Part shown: positions 36,443 to 55,021 of the stretch, one piece after another
Numbering within the stretch: position 1 is the first letter of the stretch
Layout of the letters: every line of letters starts with the position of its first letter
NCBI RefSeq assembly: GCF_000745175.1
Contig: NZ_JQNI01000004.1
Coordinates: 217,001-281,000 of the forward strand
Length of the DNA stretch: 64,000 nt
From: Deinococcus sp. YIM 77859
GTDB lineage: Bacteria > Deinococcota > Deinococci > Deinococcales > Deinococcaceae
Reading direction: 5' to 3'
Translations under genes and position numbers: made by a program
Notes under the pieces: model-generated
What the model was told of the DNA's origin: nothing
What the model saw: the letters and a program-made list of their open reading frames with translations, nothing else
Databases searched by the model: none

Positions 36443-37221
36443 CCACGCCCAACCTCCCCGAACTCACCGAGTTCCCCGGCCAGCGCGTGCACGCCCCCCC
36501 CGGACCACCCCTCCTCAGGGCCGAGGGCATCACCGTGCGCTTCGGCGGCGTGACCGCCGTGAAAAACATCAGCCTAGCGGTGCGCCCCGGCGAGATCCTA
36601 GGCCTGATCGGGCCGAACGGAGCCGGGAAGACCACCCTGTTTAACGCGCTGACCGGCTTTGTCCGCCCCAGTGCGGGCCGGGTCATCTTTGACGGGCGCG
36701 ACGTGACCCATGTGCCGCCGCAGGGGCGGGCACGGCTGGGCATGGCCCGCACCTTCCAGGTCGAGCGGCCCTTCGAGGACCTCAGCGTGCTGGAAAACGT
36801 GCTGGTCGCGAGCTTCCTGCACCATCGGGGCCGAGCGGCGGAGGACCGCGCCTATGCCGTGCTCGAGCGCGTGGGGTTGGCCGACCGAGCCACCCAGCCC
36901 GCCGCCGAGCTGAACCTGGCCCGCCGCCGCCGCCTGGAACTCGCCAAGGCACTCGCCCTCGAACCCCGCCTGCTCTTCCTCGACGAGAGCATCGCGGGCC
37001 TGAACCCCCCCGCCCAACAGGAGATGGTGGCCCTCATCCGCACGCTGGCGGGGTCAGGCCTCGGGATCGTGATGGTCGAGCACATCATGCACGTGATCAT
37101 GACCCTCTCGGACCACGTGATCTGCATGGCGTTCGGCGAGCTCCTCGCGGAGGGCGAGCCGCAGACGGTCGCCACCCACCCCGACGTGATCCGCGCCTAT
37201 CTGGGAGACGAGAATGACTAG
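36439..37221 (+). CDS. livG: ABC transporter ATP-binding protein (LivG)
   Basis: 260 residues. The Walker A motif is GPNGAGKTT and Walker B is LLFLDESIAGLNP with the catalytic Glu. The signature loop is LNLARRRRLELAKAL rather than LSGGQ, a form seen in some LivG-type ATPases. The switch His is in VMVEHIMHVI, and the C-terminal BCA_ABC_TP_C tail has THPDVIRAYLG. It powers the importer with LivF. Both ends overlap neighbouring genes (four and eight bases). Confidence 0.9.
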   Translation: MTTPNLPELTEFPGQRVHAPPGPPLLRAEGITVRFGGVTAVKNISLAVRPGEILGLIGPNGAGKTTLFNALTGFVRPSAGRVIFDGRDVTHVPPQGRARLGMARTFQVERPFEDLSVLENVLVASFLHHRGRAAEDRAYAVLERVGLADRATQPAAELNLARRRRLELAKALALEPRLLFLDESIAGLNPPAQQEMVALIRTLAGSGLGIVMVEHIMHVIMTLSDHVICMAFGELLAEGEPQTVATHPDVIRAYLGDEND

Positions 37222-37966
37222 CGTCCAGCCGCAAGCTGCCCCCCTCCCCATTCGTGACCGAGTGCTCAACGCGGAGGGCCTGGAGGTCGCCTACGGTGAG
37301 GTGCAGGTGGTGTTCGGCGTCTCGCTGCACGTGGACAAGGGCGAACTGGTCGGCCTGGTCGGCGGGAACGGCAGCGGCAAAAGCACCATCCTGCGGGTGC
37401 TGTCGGGGATGTTAAAAGCCCGAGCGGGCACCGCAACCTACCGCGGCCATAACCTCAACGGGGTGCCTCCGCACCGCATCACTGATCTGGGCGTCGCTCA
37501 CGTGCCCATGGGCCGCCAGCTTTTCGGGCAGATGTCGGTCGAAGAGAACCTGCTGATGGGGGCGTACCTCCCACGGACCCGCGCACACCGCGCCGCCAAC
37601 CTCCAGAAGGTCTACGACTTCTTCCCGCGCCTCACGGAAAAACGCCTGACGCCCGCGGCGGCCCTCTCCGGCGGCGAGCAGCAGATGGTCGCCATCGGGC
37701 GGGCACTCATGAGCGAGCCAGAAGTTCTTCTGATGGACGAGCCCTCTCTCGGCCTCGCACCGCTGGTCGTCTCCGAGGTGATGCGGGTGATCGCCTCCCT
37801 GCGCGAGCTCGGCCTGACCGTCCTGCTGGTTGAGCAAAACGTTCGGCAGGTGCTTAAGGTCACCGACCGCACCTACGTTCTAGAGCTCGGCAGGCTGGTC
37901 AAGGAGGGACCGAGCCGCGAGCTGATGGGTGACCCGGACATCATCCGGGCCTATCTGGGTGTATGA
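37214..37966 (+). CDS. livF: ABC transporter ATP-binding protein (LivF)
   Basis: 250 residues. It has Walker A GGNGSGKST, signature LSGGEQQMVAIGRAL, Walker B VLLMDEPSLGLAP and switch His-equivalent VLLVEQNV, as usual in LivF. The ATG lies inside the end of livG. It is the last gene of the regulator-binding protein-permease-ATPase unit and converges on the epimerase gene 20 bases away. Confidence 0.9.
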   Translation: MTSVQPQAAPLPIRDRVLNAEGLEVAYGEVQVVFGVSLHVDKGELVGLVGGNGSGKSTILRVLSGMLKARAGTATYRGHNLNGVPPHRITDLGVAHVPMGRQLFGQMSVEENLLMGAYLPRTRAHRAANLQKVYDFFPRLTEKRLTPAAALSGGEQQMVAIGRALMSEPEVLLMDEPSLGLAPLVVSEVMRVIASLRELGLTVLLVEQNVRQVLKVTDRTYVLELGRLVKEGPSRELMGDPDIIRAYLGV

Positions 37967-37986
37967 GGGGAGAAACCGCCCGAGCC

Positions 37987-38928
37987 TCAGCGGTGTTCCC
38001 GGGCCCACAAGGCCGTGCGGCGCAGACCCTCTTCGAGGCCCAGCGGCTCACCCAGCACCTCCTGGAAGCGCGAAGGGTCAAGAACCGAACGCTCCAGGTC
38101 ACCCGGGCGGGGAGGAGCGGGGCGCAAATCCGCCTGCACGTTCAGGGCCGCCGCGAGCTGTTCGGCGAGTTCCCGGGTGCTCGTTCCCACCCCGGTCCCG
38201 ATGTTGAGGAGCCGGGGCGTCTCTCCCCGCGCCGCCGCCAGGTTCGCGCGCGCAACGTCACTCACATAGACGTAGTCGCGGACGCAGCCGCCGTCCCCCG
38301 GCTCGCGCATCGCGTTGATCTGCACGGGTTGCCCGGCCAGCATTCGGTCCGCGAAGATCGCCACCACCCCGGCTTCTCCGTGCGGGTTCTGACGCGGCCC
38401 ATACACATTGCCGTAGCGCAGAATCACGAACTCCAGCCCGTACTGCTGCCGAAAGGTTTCCAGGTAGTGCTCGAAACTCAGCTTGCTGGTGGCATACGGG
38501 CTATAGGGCCGCGGGGGCGTCTCCTCGCTGGCTGCTCCGCTGGGCACCTCACCGTAGATGGCTCCCCCGGTCGAGGCAAAGACCACCCGCTCCACGCCCT
38601 GCGCGCGCGCGGCCAACAACACGTTCAGGCCCCCGATGACGTTCACCTCAGCGTCGAACACCGGTTCGCGGACGCTGACACTCACGCTGGCCTGCGCCGC
38701 CTGGTGGCTGACCACGCTGGGCCGGAAGTCCTGAAAGGCCGCCTCCACCGCCGGTACGTCCCGCACATCCACCTCGAACAGGTGCACGCCTTCGGGGAGG
38801 TTTTCGCGCTGGCCGGAAGAGAGGTCATCGAGTGCCGCGACCTCCCAACCTGCCTCCAGCGCCGCCTCAACCACGTGGCTGCCGATAAAGCCTGCGCCAC
38901 CCGTCACCAACATTCGCCTGCTCGTCAT
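37987..38928 (-). CDS. NAD-dependent sugar-nucleotide epimerase/dehydratase (GalE-like)
   Basis: 313 residues of the extended SDR family. It has [16 protein letters not shown] (NAD binding), the [11 protein letters not shown] block with catalytic Ser/Thr, [14 protein letters not shown] (YxxxK), and [19 protein letters not shown]. Closest in character to UDP-glucose 4-epimerase, it would supply UDP-galactose or a similar sugar, possibly for the polysaccharide locus. The substrate is not certain. An alternative start lies five codons downstream. Confidence 0.85.
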   Translation of the reverse strand: MTSRRMLVTGGAGFIGSHVVEAALEAGWEVAALDDLSSGQRENLPEGVHLFEVDVRDVPAVEAAFQDFRPSVVSHQAAQASVSVSVREPVFDAEVNVIGGLNVLLAARAQGVERVVFASTGGAIYGEVPSGAASEETPPRPYSPYATSKLSFEHYLETFRQQYGLEFVILRYGNVYGPRQNPHGEAGVVAIFADRMLAGQPVQINAMREPGDGGCVRDYVYVSDVARANLAAARGETPRLLNIGTGVGTSTRELAEQLAAALNVQADLRPAPPRPGDLERSVLDPSRFQEVLGEPLGLEEGLRRTALWAREHR

Positions 38929-39279
38929 GGGCCTGAGCTTATACCCATTCCGCTCGAAAGGTGTTGATGGGCTCGGCTGAACAGGCGCAGATCATGCACC
39001 GCCTTAAAGCAGTGCGCTTCAAACCAGCGCCGTGCCTGAGGGTCGCACGATCCCAGGCGAGGGAAGTGATGCGGCGGGCAGTCCTACCGTGCTCCCGTAC
39101 GGCTGATCCACAGTAGGAACTCAGCACTTCACACAGCGGATGGGGGCATCTTCGGGGCTCAGGGCCAGACAGGCAGCAGGAAGTGGTACGGCTCGTCGTC
39201 TACATCGCTGGGGAAGCATGCCTCATCATCCCTTCATGATGATAGCGACGGAGCCATCCCCTTCAACTTGCAACCCCTG

Positions 39280-39308
39280 TTGACTAGCCTAAAACGGCAT
39301 ATTACCTT
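39280..39308 (+). promoter_or_regulatory. Possible promoter of the peptide/thioredoxin unit
   Basis: TTGACT (39280-39285), a 17-base spacer and TACCTT (39303-39308) resemble a housekeeping promoter, with a good -35 and a weak -10 box. It would give a leader of about 95 bases that contains both alternative hairpins. Confidence 0.45.
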
Positions 39309-39316
39309 GGGCTCAA

Positions 39317-39369
39317 CCACCTGCCACTACAAAAGGTGGGGGACGAAGAGCATACCCTTTGTCCCCCAC
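39317..39369 (+). promoter_or_regulatory. Leader with two mutually exclusive hairpins
   Basis: Hairpin 1 pairs CCACCT (39317-39322) with AGGTGG (39334-39339). Hairpin 2 pairs GTGGGGGAC (39336-39344) with GTCCCCCAC (39361-39369), a perfect 9-bp stem. They share bases 39336-39339, so both cannot form together. No T-run follows, so control would be at translation, RNA stability or protein binding rather than intrinsic termination. Confidence 0.5.
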
Positions 39370-39409
39370 GAGTACCCTCACCTACATATTCACATTCCAA
39401 GAGGCTGGT

Positions 39410-39550
39410 ATGAAAAAAGCTCTCCGTTCGGTTCTCCTCATATCGGCACTCATGTGCAGCAACGTCGCCCTCGCCAGCGGTGACGTCCAAGCCCAGGGTG
39501 GGTGCTGGTCGCTCAGCCTCGGGCCCATCTTTATCACCAACTGCTTCTGA
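39410..39550 (+). CDS. Small secreted two-cysteine peptide A
   Basis: 46 residues. A clear Sec signal peptide (MKKALRSVLLISALMCSNVALA) ends in ALA, leaving a 24-residue mature peptide. It begins SGDVQAQGGC and ends PIFITNCF, with cysteines at mature positions 10 and 23. AGAGG lies six bases upstream of the ATG. The next gene encodes a related peptide with the same cleavage site and GDV-Q-GC-(8 to 12)-C pattern, and the third a CxxC thioredoxin-like protein. I recognise no family. A disulfide-bonded signalling, antimicrobial or surface-active peptide is possible. Confidence 0.65.
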   Translation: MKKALRSVLLISALMCSNVALASGDVQAQGGCWSLSLGPIFITNCF

Positions 39551-39558
39551 GGAGACCC

Positions 39559-39693
39559 ATGAACAAGAACTTGAGAACTGCTCTGGCGGTGCTGGCCATG
39601 ACCGTCCCCACGCTTGCCCTCGCGCGGGGAGACGTCACCCCGCAGGAGGTCGGCTGCGTCAAGATCTTCACCATCACCATCTGCTGGTTCTGA
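39559..39693 (+). CDS. Small secreted two-cysteine peptide B
   Basis: 44 residues, paralogous to peptide A. The signal peptide is MNKNLRTALAVLAMTVPTLALA, and the mature 22-residue peptide begins RGDVTPQEVGC and ends FTITICWF, with cysteines at mature positions 11 and 20. Both peptides share GDV, Q, GC and an aromatic C-terminus after the last Cys. The ribosome site GAGGAG overlaps the stop region of peptide A, and only eight bases separate the genes, so they are co-transcribed. The hydrophobic beta-prone C-terminus could aggregate or insert into membranes. Function is unknown. Confidence 0.65.
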   Translation: MNKNLRTALAVLAMTVPTLALARGDVTPQEVGCVKIFTITICWF

Positions 39694-39705
39694 CCGGAGC
39701 GACCC

Positions 39706-40191
39706 GTGGCACTTTCGATCAGGCGTAACGTTGTCCGGGACGATCCTACGAGTCCCCGGCTGTGGACGGTGCTGACCAGTAGGCCCCTCGCCCGCCGCTG
39801 GATTGGCCGGCCCGCTCCGGCCGCCCCGGGCCTGATCCTCAGCACCGAGCGGCCCACGCTGCTGTACTTCCGAACGCGGGGCTGCACAGTGTGTGACCTG
39901 GTGGACATGCAGGTTGCGCAGGCCTGTCGTCAGGCTTCGGTGGAGCTGGTGATCATCGACCGGTACGCGAAGTCCGACGACCCCGCGGACCGGGCCATCT
40001 ACGACCAGCCCGGCAACCTGCTGGACAAGGGCGGCGTGATCAACGAGCAGTACGCCGTGGGCGTGTACCCGACGTTCGTCCTCGTGAACCCGGACCACCG
40101 CATCGTGCTCAAGGACGTGGGAGCAAAAGCCAAACCGGAGGCTTTCAAAGCATACTTGGATGAGCAGTTCCAACGGGCGCTCAGTACCTGA
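39706..40191 (+). CDS. Thioredoxin-like protein with CxxC, linked to the peptide genes
   Basis: 161 residues. The thioredoxin fold runs from about residue 48: TLLYFRTRGCTVCDLVDMQV has the redox pair CTVC, and YAVGVYPTFVLVNPDHRIVL holds the cis-proline. The N-terminal ~45 residues are basic and proline-rich without an evident signal peptide or membrane segment, so the protein is probably cytoplasmic unless that region acts in targeting. The GTG at 39706 has GGAG seven bases upstream and starts 12 bases after peptide B. Close linkage to two-cysteine peptides suggests it controls their disulfide state, but cytoplasmic location would argue against direct oxidation after export. Confidence 0.75.
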   Translation: MALSIRRNVVRDDPTSPRLWTVLTSRPLARRWIGRPAPAAPGLILSTERPTLLYFRTRGCTVCDLVDMQVAQACRQASVELVIIDRYAKSDDPADRAIYDQPGNLLDKGGVINEQYAVGVYPTFVLVNPDHRIVLKDVGAKAKPEAFKAYLDEQFQRALST

Positions 40192-40721
40192 CAACTTAAG
40201 GTAAAAGGCGTTCCCACTGACTTCTTTGGCTTCTTGGAGCGTGTTTTAAACGTTCGGCGTCACCGATCAGAGCCGTTGCCACGGGCAGCCCACCTTGAAG
40301 CGGCGAAAAGCGTCAGGTCGTGCATGAAGCCGAAGGAGAAGGCGACGCCCCTGATCATCTGGATCGCCACGTTGACCAGCAGTTGCATCTTCAGGGCGTT
40401 TTTTCTTGCCGCTGTACCGGCGGCGCTGTTTTTTTGGAGCACTCACACGGCATTTCCGAGACGCCGAGAGCAATGATGCTGTAGACCGTCCCGCTGGCCC
40501 CCAGGACTTTTTTCCCGAGCAACCTGATGCTCGCTGGCCATGAGGGCGACCACCTTTCTTCTTCTGCGCCTCGCGCCCTCTGAGCACCGCTTCCATCTCC
40601 GCGCGCCCGCTCCAGTCGCTCGTGTTCCACCCGACCCGCTTGGCCTTCTGCGTTCCCAAGAGGTCTGATCGACTTCTCCGCTGAGCTATAGTGTCGCAAT
40701 ATTTCTTATCCGAGGTGCCCA
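40192..40721. other. Non-coding stretch with possible decayed minus-strand gene
   Basis: About 530 bases. Minus-strand frames carry protein-like pieces in different frames, such as a hydrophobic LLVNVAIQMIRGVAFSFGFM piece (40260-40442), a KKVLGASGTVYSIIALGVSEMP piece and a basic AEMEAVLRGREAQKKKGGRP piece. They look like one frameshifted remnant that I cannot identify. A TATAGT at 40687-40692 may be the -10 box for the next gene. Confidence 0.4.
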
Positions 40722-41225
40722 ATGACTCGCCCCACCGATTTGCCCCCCGAAGGCCCCCAGCTCGCCGACCTGCTGGCGGCGGTGCAGGCCTGGCAGCAGA
40801 GCCAAGCGCCTCGCGAGGTGCTGATCGGGCTGCTCACCCACCTCGATGACCAGCAGGGCGGGATGGTGCAGGAGCTGATCGAGCAGCTCGCCGGTCAGGG
40901 CCGCGCGCAGGCGCCGAGCCGCCAGACAGACGAGTGGCGGGCAGAACTGATGGCCTCACGGGCCAGGGCGTGGGCCTCGCCGAACAGTGCTGGCCTCCTG
41001 GTCGGCCCCACAGTCCTCATTCTGAGTGATGGCCGGCGGGGGGTTGTGCTGAGCGAACGCGGTACGCGGCCGCTGGGAAGCAGCGTCGCTGCCTCCCTGC
41101 TGCTGCTGGCGCAGACGATCGTGCTGGCTGACCACGCCCTGGACTCCCGGGAGGTGAGCGAGTTGCGGCAGCAACGGATCGAGTCCAGCTCCACGTCACT
41201 TTCTGAGATCAAGCCAGTGTCTTGA
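40722..41225 (+). CDS. Hypothetical protein
   Basis: 167 residues with no family I recognise. The N-terminal half is helical and Q/L-rich (LADLLAAVQAWQQSQAPREVLIG), with a second helix around VQELIEQLAGQ. The C-terminal half has VGPTVLILSDGRRGVVLSE, which looks like two short strands, and a hydrophobic helix (SSVAASLLLLAQTIVLAD). There is no signal peptide or cysteine. GAGG lies seven bases upstream of the ATG. It converges on the AzgA-type permease gene 18 bases away. Confidence 0.6.
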   Translation: MTRPTDLPPEGPQLADLLAAVQAWQQSQAPREVLIGLLTHLDDQQGGMVQELIEQLAGQGRAQAPSRQTDEWRAELMASRARAWASPNSAGLLVGPTVLILSDGRRGVVLSERGTRPLGSSVAASLLLLAQTIVLADHALDSREVSELRQQRIESSSTSLSEIKPVS

Positions 41226-41243
41226 GCACACCGGGAGGCACAG

Positions 41244-42644
<1,401 letters not shown>

Positions 42645-42768
42645 GCAGGACTCCTGAAGGGGAACACGGAAGCGGGCGGAAGAGAAACACCAAACTCAAC
42701 TGCGAATTGTTCTATAGACCACTCTTCTGACACCGAAGTTATCTAGGGTGGGGTGCCAGAGGGGCTCT

Positions 42769-48696
<5,928 letters not shown>

Positions 48697-48783
48697 ATCG
48701 TCTCCTTTGCGGCGGGGGCGGCTGATCACCCCACACACCGAACGGAAAGCGGTCCGTCCCGCGTCCCCACACCCGACCGTATG

Positions 48784-48845
<62 letters not shown>

Positions 48846-48861
48846 GATTGTTGTTGGGTGA

Positions 48862-48890
48862 ATGGTAGCCCCAAAGTTGTCCCTTGACAA
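48862..48890 (-). promoter_or_regulatory. Promoter and operator-like palindrome of the xdh operon
   Basis: On the minus strand: TTGTCA (48885-48890), 17-base spacer, TACCAT (48862-48867), about 165 bases before xdhA. An inverted repeat TTGTC-CCTT-GACAA (48877-48890) overlaps the -35 box, so a regulator bound there would block polymerase. Confidence 0.6.
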
Positions 48891-48919
48891 GTAGGGCGCC
48901 GTGGTTTAGGGGCCAAGTT

Positions 48920-50148
<1,229 letters not shown>

Positions 50149-50159
50149 ATTCCTGCTCC

Positions 50160-52063
<1,904 letters not shown>

Positions 52064-52170
52064 GCTGACCTCCTGAGAGGGGTGGCGCGGCTTGTGCACG
52101 CCAGAGAGACGGGGCGGTCAATGCGGCCAACGGTCCAACTCCTTCGACTTCTATGTATTTGAGTGGACCC

Positions 52171-52199
52171 ATCGTAGGAAGCAGCACGCTTTCTGTCAA
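52171..52199 (-). promoter_or_regulatory. Promoter of the uricase operon
   Basis: On the minus strand: TTGACA (52194-52199) perfect, 17-base spacer, TACGAT (52171-52176), about 110 bases before the permease start. It is the strongest promoter match I saw in the window. Confidence 0.7.
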
Positions 52200-52212
52200 G
52201 CTGTGAAGATGT

Positions 52213-52229
52213 TTTTTATCTTGTAAAAA
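52213..52229. promoter_or_regulatory. Candidate HucR operator
   Basis: TTTTTA-TCTTG-TAAAAA is a 17-base inverted repeat between the uricase-operon promoter and the divergent MarR gene. A further AAGAT/ATCTT repeat (52206-52222) overlaps it. MarR proteins bind palindromes of this size. The match to the known Deinococcus site was not checked. Confidence 0.5.
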
Positions 52230-52306
52230 GAGTAGAGAACGGCCCACCGGCAGCGGGCGGAGCCCTTCCCACCGTGCTACGCTCAGGCCGCTTCCCCACG
52301 ACCACC

Positions 52307-52852
52307 ATGCCTTCTTCCAAGACTCCCGACTTCCTGAAGCGTATTCGCCGTGACTGGGCGCAGGTCGCTCCTGGCCTGGACATCCATCCCATGCTGCTGA
52401 TGGTCACCCTCAGCCGCCTGCATTCCGCTCTCAGCCGGCAGATCGAGCGCACCCACCTGCCGTCGGGCATCAATGCCGCGAGTTGGGACCTGCTGGTCAC
52501 GCTCTACCGCTCGGCACCGCCGCCGGGCCTCACCCCCAAGCAGCTCACCGAACTCACGGCCATCACCGGCCCCTCCATGACCAACCGCATTGACCGCCTG
52601 CTGGCCAAAGGGCTGGTCGAGCGGCAGGCCTGCCCCGACGACCGCCGTTCCTTTCGAGTGCGGCTCACTGCGGCGGGCCGTACCCTCGTCGAGGCTCTCC
52701 TGACCCCGCACCTCGCGAACGAACGGCATATCCTGTCGGTCCTGACGCCCGAAGAAACGCAGGAGCTCGAGCGCCTCGCTCTCAAGCTGCTGGTCCATCT
52801 AGAGAGCGCCGCTTTTCGGGAAGTTGCCCCTGCGAGGACGGATTTCAGATAA
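52307..52852 (+). CDS. hucR: MarR-family urate-responsive regulator, HucR-like
   Basis: 181 residues with a MarR winged helix (about 58-125). From memory it matches Deinococcus radiodurans HucR closely, including the WDLLVTLYRSAPPPGL block and TNRIDRLLAKGLVERQ. Trp17, Asp61 and Arg94 fall at the places of HucR Trp20, Asp73 and Arg106, which are reported to sense urate. HucR represses uricase until urate binds; the divergent uricase operon here fits that. The start is uncertain: ATG at 52307 lacks a ribosome site, and an in-frame GTG at 52274 is the alternative. It converges on the TPR/HD-GYP gene. Confidence 0.9.
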   Translation: MPSSKTPDFLKRIRRDWAQVAPGLDIHPMLLMVTLSRLHSALSRQIERTHLPSGINAASWDLLVTLYRSAPPPGLTPKQLTELTAITGPSMTNRIDRLLAKGLVERQACPDDRRSFRVRLTAAGRTLVEALLTPHLANERHILSVLTPEETQELERLALKLLVHLESAAFREVAPARTDFR

Positions 52853-52865
52853 GTTGCCGCGCCAC

Positions 52866-55007
52866 CTACTCGCGTGGCCCCTCCACTTCCGCCTTCCATT
52901 GCGTCAGGTTGAGTTCTTGCTTGCGTTCAGCGAGCAACTGCTCGAAGACCGACAGAACCTGTGAGGCGTCGTCCTGAAGGAAGGACGGGTCGTCGAGCAT
53001 GCTGGAAGGGCGAGGAGCAGACCCTGGGCGAGTCAACTCGGGCAGCACATCAAGCGCGATCGAGACAACCCGGGGATCAAACTGGGCGCCGGCCTGCCTC
53101 TGCAGTTCCCGCAAAGCCTCCTCGTGCGTCCAGGCGCGCTTGTAGGGTCGAGTTTGGGTCAGGGCGTCATAGACGTCCGCGACCGCCACAATCCGCCCGC
53201 TGAGGGGAATCGTCTCACCCTGAAGGCCCTGCGGGTACCCCTGGCCGTCCCAACGCTCGTGGTGCGTGAGGGCAATCTCCTCGGCGAGCCGCAGCAGCTC
53301 CGAGCGCCCCCCCGAAAGGATGCGGGCACCTATCAGGGTATGCCGCTGCATCTGTGCGTACTCTTCCGCATTCAGCCTACCCGGCTTGAGCAGGATGCTG
53401 TCGGGAATTCCGATCTTGCCGACGTCGTGGAGGCGGGCCGCGATCCCCAGCGTGCTCGCCTGTTGTTCTGACCAGCCCAGCGCCCGTGCGATCTGTGCGG
53501 CAATCCGGCCCACACGCCGGGTGTGCTCGCCCGTGCTGTCGTCGCGGTACTCCGCCGCGATCGCCAGGCGAGTCACCACCTCGTGCTGTGCGCGGGCCAG
53601 CTCTTCGGTGCGCTCCCGCACCTGCATCTCCGCCGCATGCCGGGCCTCCTGTTCCACTTCGGTCCGCATGCGGTACACGTCCGCGTCGTGCCGCGCCCGT
53701 TCCACCTCAAACTGAATGGTCAGGTTGCGGGTCTGCCGGTCGCGTTCGGTATGGAAGAGCTCGCGTTCGATCTGACGCAGCGCCTCGCTGTGGTGAAGCG
53801 CCTCCAGGTACTGCCCTTCCCGCTTAAAGAGGGTCGCCAGCGCTTCGTGAGCGGCGGCCGCCTCTTTGGGAAACTCCGAATGAACCGCCAGGTCGAGGGT
53901 CGTCTGCAACTCCCGCAGGGCGTTGGGGACTTGTCCCCTCTTGAGGTACAGGCGGCCCAGGTGCAGCCGGGCATTGAGCTCTCCCTGGGTGGAACCGATC
54001 GCCAGGGCGATACTCAGGGCCTCCTGGTGCATCGCACAGGCCTGTTCGGGCTGGCCGATCTGTTCGTGCAGCGAGCCCAGGGTATCGAGGGCCTGGAGCT
54101 CACCGACCTGATACCCGAGGTCGCGGCTGAGCTCTAGGGCTTGTTCGATGTAGTTCTGCGCTCGGTCGTATTTTTTGGCTTCGAGACAAAATCCACCCAG
54201 GTTCAGGAGAACCGTCGCCAGGACATATTTGTTCGCCCCGGCCAGAGCGACCCGGTGGGCCGATTCGAGCACCTGAATGGCGAGCTCGTTGTCCCCGCTC
54301 AGATGGTGGACGGTGGCCAAATTATGCAGGATGGAGGCTTCGGTGTTGGCGTCCTGGGGTTGGGTCTGGTACAGCCGGTAAGCGTTGGACAGGGTGCGAA
54401 CGGCTTCCCCATACTGTCCAAACCACATCTGAACATGGCCGATATTGATCAAGCACTGCACCTGCCCCGTGACATCGCCTTCCTGTTGCCAGAGGCGAAG
54501 CGCGCGGTGCAGCAGGTGCAGGGCCTCTCCCGCCTGCCCCTGCTGGTGCAGGGCACCGGCAAGGTGGTTGAGGGCCGTCGCCTGCACCGTTCGCGCCCGG
54601 GAGGTGGCCAGGGGTTCTGTGCGCGCGATGGCAGCTTGCAGGACATGCTGGGCCTTCTCAAACTGGCCCAGGTTCAGGTAGACCTTTCCGGTGAAGCACT
54701 CGGCTTCGGCCTGACCCAGTTCGTCTTTGAGGCCGCCGTAGAGGCTGGCCGCGAGCTGCAGTTCTTGGAGGGCGGCGGGCAGCTCAGAACAGGCGAGAAG
54801 CGCGCGTCCGAGAAGAAGCGCGGTGCTCGCCTGATGGTAGGGAGAGTCGCCCTCCCGAACGAGGGCCCAACAACTCCGTGCCAGTGACGCGGCCTGGGCG
54901 GGATCTGCCTTAAGGGTTTCGTGGATGGCCTGCTGCAGCGCTTCGATGCGGGCCATAGGGGTCGCCCCTGGCAGAGGACAATCAGGCCGAGGGTGGTCAG
55001 CAGTCAC
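52866..55007 (-). CDS. TPR-repeat protein with HD-GYP phosphodiesterase domain
   Basis: 713 residues. The N-terminal part (about 20-400) is a series of about ten TPR-like repeats, for example [23 protein letters not shown] coiled coil follows (about 415-480), then an HD-GYP domain (about 480-660) with [19 protein letters not shown] and [16 protein letters not shown] enzymes degrade cyclic di-GMP, which often controls polysaccharide output and surface life; the link to this region's exopolysaccharide genes is only inference. The GTG at 55007 has no clear ribosome site, and ATG at 54956 is an alternative. It starts 14 bases after the subtilase stop, so the two may be co-transcribed. Confidence 0.88.
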   Translation of the reverse strand: MTADHPRPDCPLPGATPMARIEALQQAIHETLKADPAQAASLARSCWALVREGDSPYHQASTALLLGRALLACSELPAALQELQLAASLYGGLKDELGQAEAECFTGKVYLNLGQFEKAQHVLQAAIARTEPLATSRARTVQATALNHLAGALHQQGQAGEALHLLHRALRLWQQEGDVTGQVQCLINIGHVQMWFGQYGEAVRTLSNAYRLYQTQPQDANTEASILHNLATVHHLSGDNELAIQVLESAHRVALAGANKYVLATVLLNLGGFCLEAKKYDRAQNYIEQALELSRDLGYQVGELQALDTLGSLHEQIGQPEQACAMHQEALSIALAIGSTQGELNARLHLGRLYLKRGQVPNALRELQTTLDLAVHSEFPKEAAAAHEALATLFKREGQYLEALHHSEALRQIERELFHTERDRQTRNLTIQFEVERARHDADVYRMRTEVEQEARHAAEMQVRERTEELARAQHEVVTRLAIAAEYRDDSTGEHTRRVGRIAAQIARALGWSEQQASTLGIAARLHDVGKIGIPDSILLKPGRLNAEEYAQMQRHTLIGARILSGGRSELLRLAEEIALTHHERWDGQGYPQGLQGETIPLSGRIVAVADVYDALTQTRPYKRAWTHEEALRELQRQAGAQFDPRVVSIALDVLPELTRPGSAPRPSSMLDDPSFLQDDASQVLSVFEQLLAERKQELNLTQWKAEVEGPRE

Positions 55008-55021
55008 GGCACGTGTCGCAT

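Larger units (their letters stand above)
38929..39409. other. Intergenic region upstream of the small-peptide unit
   Basis: About 480 bases. The part 38940-39240 carries minus-strand protein-like fragments in more than one frame (for example a DDEPYHFLLPVWP stretch and an [17 protein letters not shown] stretch) that are interrupted by stops, so it may be a decayed gene. The part 39280-39409 holds a possible promoter and two overlapping hairpins that form the leader of the peptide genes. Confidence 0.5.

Noticed and set aside
38939..39127. Small minus-strand open frame upstream of the epimerase
   Set aside because: Protein-like pieces occur in more than one frame and are broken by stops; I mention it only as a possible decayed gene.
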